DNA from: Actinomycetes bacterium
Lineage (GTDB): Bacteria; Actinomycetota; Acidimicrobiia; Acidimicrobiales; Bog-793
Assembly (NCBI GenBank): GCA_021785095.1
Contig: JAJYGM010000497.1
Location: forward strand, 1-10,658
Length of the DNA stretch: 10,658 bases
Reading direction: 5' to 3'
The position numbers were made by a program, and so were the translations under genes. Of the stretch, positions 5,707-10,658 are shown piece by piece (position 1 is the first letter of the stretch; each line of letters opens with the position of its first letter). Below the pieces are notes generated by a model. That model was not told where the DNA came from and did no database searches. It worked only from the letters and a program-made list of their open reading frames with translations.

Positions 5707-8700
5707 TCAGCCCGCTGCGTCGGTCCGTGTCGCCACCGCCGCGACAGATGCCGCACGGGCGACGAGCGGGGGGCAGCCCAGCCGCTCCGCGATGTTCTTT
5801 GCCTCCGCGAGCGCCGATTCCGCTCCGGCCAGGTCGGCACGCACGAGGAGCTCTGCGTAGTCGATGAGGCCGTGGGCGAGCTCGTAGGGGTTCCCGACCT
5901 CACGAAGTGCGCCGATCGCGTCCGTGAGCGCAGACGTGCACGAGCTGGCCGTGCCCGTGTCGGCATCGGCCGCGACGAGTGCGCCGGCGAGCTGGCGTCC
6001 TGCGAAGAGGACCTTGGGCAGGTGGCCGGCCGGACGGGAGTCGAGCACCTCGAGGACCCGGTCCAGGGTCGCCCGGTCCCCGAGGCTCCGGGCCGCACGT
6101 GCGGCGAGCGGCCAGGCCGAGCGCATCGCGTCGGCACCGATCCCCAAGGCCGAAGCCTTGTCGAGCACGCCCATCGCGTGGCCGAGCGCGCCGGGGACGT
6201 CCCCTGCACACAGGGCGGTGAGCGCGTCGAGGCGGCCCAGTGTCGCCTGGCCCTGTGGGTCCTCGGTCGTTCGGAACCCGGTGAGCGACACCTGGGCACG
6301 AGCGACCCGCTCCCCGTCCCCTCGCAGCGCCGCGAGCCACCCTGTGACCGCGTGGAGGAAGAGCTCGTCGAGATGGTCCTCTTCGAGCGCGTCGTGGAGC
6401 ACCCCCTCCGCCTCGTTCCACTCGCCCACCTCGATGAGCGCGGTCGCGAGGTTGCCCACCGCGACGGCGAGGGTGCGCCGCCTCCCGGAGCGCCGGGCGT
6501 GCGCCGTCGCGGAGCGGGCGGCTGCCGCCGCCGCCTTCGGGTCGCTCCGGACGAGCGCGTCACCGAGGTTCATCTGCACCATGCCGAGCGTCCCGAAGTC
6601 GCCTGCACGCTCTGCGAGACGGGCCGCCGTCTCGAAGTCGCCGGCGGCCTCCGCCAGCCGGTCGGCGAAGCCGGCGGCGATGCCGCGGACGTTGAACAGC
6701 AGGGCGAGCTCGCGTGTGGCGACCCCGAGCGCCTGGGCGAGGTCGAGCGCCTCTGTGACGAGGCGGCGGCCTTCCTGGGCATTTCCGGCGAAGACCTCGA
6801 GGCTGGCGAGGCGCCCGAGCGCGCTGACCGTGTCGGCGTCGGGTCCCTCCTGAAGGACCACGAGCGCTTCACTGAGCGCGCGACGTCCGGCCTCGTGGCG
6901 CCCGGACCCGCTGATGGCGATCCCCTCCATGGACAGGGCCCTGGCCGCCCCCCTTCGGTCGCCGAGGGCGAGATGTCCCTCCCGCGCGGCCTGCGCGCAG
7001 GCGATCGCCGCGTCGTAGTCGCCGGCGTCCAAGCTTGCCTGGGCCGCCCTCTCGGAGAGCGTCGGCGCCCCGTCCGAGGGGGCGATCCGCGCCGCCTCTT
7101 TGTAGCTGTCGGCCGCGCGCCCGAGCGCTCCTGAGCGCTCCGCGCGCTCGGCCGCCCGGACCAAGAAGCTGAGCGCGTGTGCGGTCGACTCCTCGGCGTC
7201 GAGGTCGTCGGGTCCGCAGGCCAAGGCGTCGAGGTAGTGGCGGGCGATCGCGTCGGCGATCTCCTCGCCGTCGCCCGGGAACGCCTGGCGCAGGTGGGCC
7301 GCGACCGCCAGGTGCCGTGCCTTGCGGTCTCTCTTCGACAGGGTCTCGTAGGCGACCTGGCGGAGCATCTCCTGGCCGAAGCGGTACGACCCGCGCTCTG
7401 GGGAGAGCGGGTCCGTAAGGATGTGCAGGACGTCTCGGCGCACGAGCTCTGCGAGGGCTGCGTCGACGGCGTCTCCGCCCTGACCCGAGACCGCGACGAG
7501 AGCCTCTTTCGGAAAGCTCGTGCCGAGGACGCTCGCGTCGCCGACGAGCGAGCGCACCGACGGCGCCAGTGCGTCGAGTCGTGCGGCCAGGAGGGCGTGG
7601 AGGGAGTCTGGGACCCGGAGGGCGCCGAGGTCGCCTGCGAGGCTGAGGCTCGCGCCGTCTTGCACCACCACGCCCTGGTCGAGGAGGGAGCGCACCGTCT
7701 CGACCGCGAAGAGCGGGATCCCCTGCGCCCGGGAGGTGATGGCGTCTCGGGCGCCGGCGGGCATGCCCGGGACGAGGGCGTCGACCAGCACCTTCATGGA
7801 CCCCTCGTCGAGGGGGTCGACAGAGATCGTCGCACGGTTGCGGCCCATGCCGTACCCGGAGTCGATGCCGGCGTGCCCGGGCCGGGCGAAGATGACGACG
7901 AAGACCGGAAGGTTCCTCGTCCAGTCGACCAGGTGCGAGAAGAACCCGAGCAGGCTCTCGTCTGCGTGCTGGGCGTCTTCGATGAGCATGACGACCGGGG
8001 CCACCTGGGCGAGGCGCTCGAAGAAGAGCCGCCAGCCCGCGTAGAGCTCGTCCTGGGAGAGCACCGCCTTCGTCTCCGAGGGGTAGGGCACGCCGAGAAG
8101 GCGAGAGAGCCTCACCCCCACGTAGTCGCGCTCGGCCTCGTCGCCGACGAAGCGGACGAGGCCCTCCTTCAGCTTGGTCGCCGCTGCTTCGGTCGGGTCC
8201 TCTTCTGCGATCCCGAAGCGTTGGCGGACGACCTCTGCCAGTGCCCAGAACGCCACCCCTTCGCCGTAGGAGAGGCAGCGCCCGCGGTGCCAGAGCACGG
8301 TGTCTGCGAGGCCGTCGATGTACTTGTCGAACTCCCAGCCGAGCCGGGACTTGCCGACCCCTGCGGGGCCGGAGACGACGACGAGGCGAGGAGCCTTGCG
8401 ATCGACAGAGGCGTGGAAGAGGTCCTTCAGCGCCCGGAGCTCAGCGTCCCTTCCGGTGAAGGGCGCCTCGAGGCCGTCGGCGCGCTGCTTGCCTCCGACG
8501 CCCGACAGGACGCGGACCGCTCGGACGAGGTGCTCGGGGTGCTCCTTCCCCTTGAGGGCGAAGCTGCCGGCGTCTTCGAACAAGATGGCGGACTCGGAGA
8601 GCCTCTTCGTCGCCTCGTCGACGAGGACCGACCCCGGCCGTGCGACCGACTGGACCCGCGAAGCGGTGTTGACCGCGTCTCCTGCCACCATGCCCTCGCC

Positions 8701-9270
8701 CCGTGCGCCGATCGTGACCGCGACCTCGCCGGTCACGACCCCTGCCCGTGCCGAAAGTCCGGGTGCGCCCACCTCTGCACCCAAGACTGCGACGCCGTCG
8801 ACGAGGTCGAGCGCTGATCTCACGGCCCGTTCTGCGTCCCCCTCTTCGGCGAGTGGCGCCCCCCAGACCGCCATCACGGCGTCGCCGATGAACTTCTCCA
8901 CGATCCCGCCGTAGCGAGTGATCGTGCGCCGTGCGACCTCGAAGTAGCGCGACAGGATCTCACGGACCTCTTCTGGGTCCTTCGTCTCCGAGAAGGGCGT
9001 GAACCCGACCAGGTCACAGAAGAGCACCGAGCACACCCGGCGCTCTGCGACCGGGTGCTCCGTCGCGGCTCGCGGATCGTGCGCAGCGCCCGGCGTGGGC
9101 CACGGCACCGGAGCCGATTGGTCGAGCGGCGCGCCGCACTCCCCGCAGAACCGGTTGCCTGCCTCCACGGGTTCCCCGCACGCGGGGCACGAGGCGCTGA
9201 GTCGTGCCCCGCACGTGACGCAGAAACGCTTCCCGGGTGGGCACTCGGCCCCGCAAGACGAGCACCGCAT
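5707..9270 (-). CDS. Double zinc ribbon-class III adenylate cyclase-AAA ATPase-TPR signalling protein
   Basis: An 1187-residue multidomain protein. Residues 3-45 hold two zinc ribbons (C3/C6/C17/C20 and C28/C31/C42/C45). Residues 78-255 form a class III nucleotidyl cyclase domain with metal aspartates D86 (FCDLVGFT) and D130 (KFIGD), substrate lysine K126, and N201/R205 in VNTASR, so the catalytic set looks complete and cAMP synthesis is likely. An AAA/STAND-like ATPase follows: FTGRDAEL (271-278), Walker A GPAGVGKS (301-308), Walker B VVMLIEDAQ (426-434). The remainder, roughly residues 650-1150, is an Ala/Leu-rich helical array of TPR-like repeats. Such fusions are common in actinobacteria and are thought to couple ligand or protein sensing to cAMP output, but ligands are rarely known. 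There is no LuxR-type HTH at the C-terminus and no membrane segment. The start is firm: an in-frame TAG lies 15 nt upstream and the first zinc ribbon begins at residue 3. Confidence 0.93.
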   Translation of the reverse strand: MRCSSCGAECPPGKRFCVTCGARLSASCPACGEPVEAGNRFCGECGAPLDQSAPVPWPTPGAAHDPRAATEHPVAERRVCSVLFCDLVGFTPFSETKDPEEVREILSRYFEVARRTITRYGGIVEKFIGDAVMAVWGAPLAEEGDAERAVRSALDLVDGVAVLGAEVGAPGLSARAGVVTGEVAVTIGARGEGMVAGDAVNTASRVQSVARPGSVLVDEATKRLSESAILFEDAGSFALKGKEHPEHLVRAVRVLSGVGGKQRADGLEAPFTGRDAELRALKDLFHASVDRKAPRLVVVSGPAGVGKSRLGWEFDKYIDGLADTVLWHRGRCLSYGEGVAFWALAEVVRQRFGIAEEDPTEAAATKLKEGLVRFVGDEAERDYVGVRLSRLLGVPYPSETKAVLSQDELYAGWRLFFERLAQVAPVVMLIEDAQHADESLLGFFSHLVDWTRNLPVFVVIFARPGHAGIDSGYGMGRNRATISVDPLDEGSMKVLVDALVPGMPAGARDAITSRAQGIPLFAVETVRSLLDQGVVVQDGASLSLAGDLGALRVPDSLHALLAARLDALAPSVRSLVGDASVLGTSFPKEALVAVSGQGGDAVDAALAELVRRDVLHILTDPLSPERGSYRFGQEMLRQVAYETLSKRDRKARHLAVAAHLRQAFPGDGEEIADAIARHYLDALACGPDDLDAEESTAHALSFLVRAAERAERSGALGRAADSYKEAARIAPSDGAPTLSERAAQASLDAGDYDAAIACAQAAREGHLALGDRRGAARALSMEGIAISGSGRHEAGRRALSEALVVLQEGPDADTVSALGRLASLEVFAGNAQEGRRLVTEALDLAQALGVATRELALLFNVRGIAAGFADRLAEAAGDFETAARLAERAGDFGTLGMVQMNLGDALVRSDPKAAAAAARSATAHARRSGRRRTLAVAVGNLATALIEVGEWNEAEGVLHDALEEDHLDELFLHAVTGWLAALRGDGERVARAQVSLTGFRTTEDPQGQATLGRLDALTALCAGDVPGALGHAMGVLDKASALGIGADAMRSAWPLAARAARSLGDRATLDRVLEVLDSRPAGHLPKVLFAGRQLAGALVAADADTGTASSCTSALTDAIGALREVGNPYELAHGLIDYAELLVRADLAGAESALAEAKNIAERLGCPPLVARAASVAAVATRTDAAG

Positions 9271-9285
9271 CGACGGCCGATGCTA

Positions 9286-9304
9286 CCTCCGGTGAAAACG
9301 GAGG
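9286..9304 (-). promoter_or_regulatory. Leader hairpin covering the only Shine-Dalgarno of the cyclase gene
   Basis: On the minus strand CCTCCG-TTTTCAC-CGGAGG is a perfect 6-bp stem with a 7-nt loop. Its 3' arm is the only strong Shine-Dalgarno sequence before the cyclase ATG, which lies 15 nt further downstream, longer than the usual 5-10 nt. If transcribed, the stem would hide this site, which suggests translational control or an inefficient start. Confidence 0.4.
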
Positions 9305-9310
9305 GTTGTT

Positions 9311-9325
9311 TCGACGGGCCGTCGA
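9311..9325. promoter_or_regulatory. Palindrome TCGACGG-G-CCGTCGA upstream of the cyclase gene
   Basis: A perfect 7+1+7 inverted repeat centred 48 nt upstream of the cyclase start, in the 96-nt gap after the SGNH gene. Size and symmetry suit a dimeric repressor operator. The one-base centre makes it less natural as an RNA hairpin, though a 5-bp stem with a 5-nt loop would form. The cognate regulator is unknown. Confidence 0.35.
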
Positions 9326-9339
9326 TCGCGCACCCCCTC

Positions 9340-9356
9340 GCCCGCGACGCGCGGGC
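9340..9356 (-). terminator. GC-rich hairpin after the SGNH hydrolase gene
   Basis: GCCCGCG-ACG-CGCGGGC is a perfect 7-bp GC stem with a 3-nt loop, starting 10 nt beyond the SGNH stop codon on the minus strand. It lacks a U-tract, which is common for candidate terminators in high-GC actinobacteria. It would end SGNH transcription before the cyclase gene, implying a separate cyclase promoter. Confidence 0.45.
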
Positions 9357-9366
9357 TCGCCATCGC

Positions 9367-10326
9367 TCAGCCGGCAGCCGCAGCGATCGCGGCGGCGATC
9401 GCGTGGTAGCCGTCCGCATTGGGATGGATGTTGCCGCCGTTGCACATCCACGTGAGAGAGCAGATCCGCTGGACGTCGAGGGGGACCGTGCCCCATCTCG
9501 CGAGGCGGGCCGGAGAGGTGACGCCGGTGGCGAAGGCGGCGGCGACGCGGGCGACCGGCACGTGCACGCTCGCGTACGCCGCGTGCACCACCTGGCTGAA
9601 CCGTTCGGTCACCGCTGCGCTCGCATTGGCGAAGGCGGGATCCGGGTCCCGCTTGCCCACGGAGTAGGCGAGGAAGGGGTCCTCGTGGCTGAGCCCCACG
9701 ATCCGGAGCGAGCTGCCGCCGGCCGCACGGAGGCGGGACACCACCTCGGGCAGGTCGGAGCGGACCCGTGCCAGCGCGTCGGTCACGCACACGGCGTCGA
9801 CGGTCTTCTTCTTCATGCAGGCCGCGACGTCTGGATAGCCGAGGTCGACGGTGACGAGCACGACCTGGCCTCGGTGCGAGCGGATGAACGCCGACGCTGC
9901 TCCGACCTCCGAGCCGGCTTTCCGGCGGCACCTGCCGCTCGTCGTCTTGGCCGCAACGGAGCCCGGCGGGTTCGTTGTCCGGCCGGAGAGCGCCATGTCC
10001 ACGCGGAGCCCCGGGCAGGCGAAGACCGCGAGCTGGAGGCCGGGCCACCGGGACTTCTCCATGGTGACCAGGTCGTCGGTGTAGCCCTGGTCGGTGACGC
10101 GTGTCGAGTGGTGCGGGCCGCCGCCTTGGAAGCCGAGGGCCTCGGACGCGCCGATGGCGACGTAGTACTCGTGAGCCGCCCCACCCGCCTCCGCAGCCAT
10201 GATCGCGCTGCCAGCCAGCGCCGCGATGACCGAGATCCCAGCTGCGGCCAAGCGGGCCGCGTGCCGAGCCGCGCCCGGGCGTCGGGGCGGCCGGGCGCGG
10301 CGCTGCGTGAGCCCGGGGAAGTCCAT
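9367..10326 (-). CDS. Exported SGNH/GDSL-family hydrolase with altered catalytic blocks
   Basis: A 319-residue protein with an N-terminal export signal: a basic stretch with several Arg-Arg pairs (residues 9-25), hydrophobic core 26-45 and a likely cleavage after AEA (about 47). The mature part aligns by eye with actinobacterial secreted SGNH lipases/esterases. Block I is AIGASEALGFQ (57-66), keeping Ser61 where GDSL is usual; TDQGY (78-82) and the glycine of ACPG (103-106) follow. Block III is VDLGYPD (160-166), where families normally have GxND. Block V is GNIHPNADGYHAIA, with His300 kept but Asn where Asp is usual. Extra cysteines (104, 170, 180, 290, 295) suggest disulfides outside the cell. 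Ser and His persist, so weak or different activity is possible. ATG 10326 has a GGAGGAG site 5 nt upstream. It follows the oxidoreductase gene by 45 nt on the same strand. Confidence 0.85.
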   Translation of the reverse strand: MDFPGLTQRRARPPRRPGAARHAARLAAAGISVIAALAGSAIMAAEAGGAAHEYYVAIGASEALGFQGGGPHHSTRVTDQGYTDDLVTMEKSRWPGLQLAVFACPGLRVDMALSGRTTNPPGSVAAKTTSGRCRRKAGSEVGAASAFIRSHRGQVVLVTVDLGYPDVAACMKKKTVDAVCVTDALARVRSDLPEVVSRLRAAGGSSLRIVGLSHEDPFLAYSVGKRDPDPAFANASAAVTERFSQVVHAAYASVHVPVARVAAAFATGVTSPARLARWGTVPLDVQRICSLTWMCNGGNIHPNADGYHAIAAAIAAAAG

Positions 10327-10327
10327 T

Positions 10328-10359
10328 CGATCTCCTCCTCCACTGACCCGTGGAGATCG
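10328..10359 (-). promoter_or_regulatory. Inverted repeat enclosing the ribosome-binding site of the SGNH gene
   Basis: On the minus strand CGATCTCC (10359-10352) pairs perfectly with GGAGATCG (10335-10328), which ends one base before the SGNH ATG and includes part of the Shine-Dalgarno run. An alternative stem CTCCAC/GTGGAG (10355-10350 with 10343-10338, loop GGGTCA) uses the same 5' arm and frees the last GGAG. The two folds are mutually exclusive or merge into one stem with a bulge, so they could modulate SGNH translation. Confidence 0.35.
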
Positions 10360-10371
10360 TCTCGGCCGACC

Positions 10372-10658
10372 CTAACCCAGGCGCGGTCGGAGAGGCAGAT
10401 CGACGCGCGGGAGTCCGGGCGAGGCCGTGCCCCTGCGCTCGACGTCCAGGTGCTCGGGATCGAGTCGGCCGAGCTCGCTCCAGAACCGGCGGATCGCGGC
10501 GGCCTTCACCGTCCCGTACCCCCGGACGCAGGCGGGCAGCTCGGCGATCTCGACGGACCGAGCGTGGGTGCCGGGCTCGAGGGAGTCCCACAGCCGGGTC
10601 ACGACCCGCTCGTACCCGTCGCGGAGCTCCCGCTCGAGATGGCGCAGCTCGCTGAGAT
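10372..10658 (-). CDS. C-terminal fragment resembling large indolepyruvate:ferredoxin oxidoreductase (5' end beyond window)
   Basis: The minus frame is open from the window edge to TAG at 10372-10374, giving 95 residues of a C-terminus. The stretch ELPACVRGYGTVKAAAIRRFWSEL resembles the RGxGxVK element near the end of fused indolepyruvate ferredoxin oxidoreductases carrying a DUF6537-type tail, enzymes that convert arylpyruvates to aryl-acetyl-CoA with ferredoxin. YERVVTRLWDSLEPGTHARSVEIA before it also fits that tail. The thiamine-diphosphate and ferredoxin domains would lie off the right edge, so the call rests on this short segment and is tentative. A GTG at 10602 is inside the conserved run and is not the true start. 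The SGNH gene follows 45 nt downstream, so cotranscription is possible. Confidence 0.5.
   Translation of the reverse strand, partial: LSELRHLERELRDGYERVVTRLWDSLEPGTHARSVEIAELPACVRGYGTVKAAAIRRFWSELGRLDPEHLDVERRGTASPGLPRVDLPLRPRLG

Noticed and set aside
4948..7134. A 728-codon open frame on the plus strand across the reductase and cyclase genes
   Set aside because: It is antisense to two well-supported genes, lacks recognisable domains and has the Arg/Gly/Asp-rich composition of a high-GC shadow frame.
7177..8817. A 546-codon plus-strand open frame opposite the cyclase gene
   Set aside because: Antisense to the conserved ATPase and TPR region; no family resemblance and explained by GC-biased third positions.
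9014..10591. A 525-codon minus-strand open frame across the SGNH gene and the cyclase start
   Set aside because: It overlaps in another frame the SGNH, cyclase and oxidoreductase genes, which carry the conserved motifs and ribosome-binding sites; its Arg/Pro-rich composition is that of a shadow.

Overview
The window is GC-rich (around 70% by eye) and reads as chromosomal DNA of an actinobacterium, possibly an Acidimicrobiia-like lineage. The evidence is a large NAD-glutamate dehydrogenase, a zinc-ribbon/adenylate-cyclase/ATPase/TPR protein, an SGNH esterase of the actinobacterial secreted type, and a CGAAC-N4-GTTCG LexA-type box. The phylum is an inference from gene families and composition; no rRNA or other marker is present.

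Layout from left to right. (1) 1-2841, minus strand: most of a short-form NAD-glutamate dehydrogenase that runs off the left edge. It carries two internal in-frame tandem repeats. (2) 2842-3042: a repeat-rich spacer. (3) 3043-3115, plus strand: a tRNA with anticodon CAT, probably tRNA-Ile2. (4) 3204-4923, plus strand: a palindromic SOS box, a compact DprA-like gene and a ComF-like phosphoribosyltransferase (PRTase) gene 9 nt further on. (5) 5044-5625, minus strand: a RibD-C/dihydrofolate-reductase-family protein. (6) 5707-9270, minus strand: the 1187-residue cyclase/ATPase/TPR signalling protein. (7) 9367-10326, minus strand: an exported SGNH hydrolase with altered active-site blocks. (8) 10372-10658, minus strand: the C-terminal end of a gene resembling large indolepyruvate:ferredoxin oxidoreductases, cut by the right edge.

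The most interesting unit is region 4. Everything outside 3043-4923 is on the minus strand, so the tRNA plus the two-gene cassette is a plus-strand block set just 3' of a tRNA gene, a common place for accessory DNA. A DprA-like Rossmann protein paired with a PRTase recalls the ShosTA toxin-antitoxin/anti-phage system (DprA-like ShosA, PRTase ShosT). The perfect LexA-type operator just upstream predicts induction by DNA damage. Both proteins also resemble competence proteins (DprA, ComF), so a DNA-uptake or recombination role is the main alternative.

The remaining genes look like ordinary metabolic and signalling genes. Several of their leaders contain inverted repeats that overlap ribosome-binding sites, and these are listed separately.
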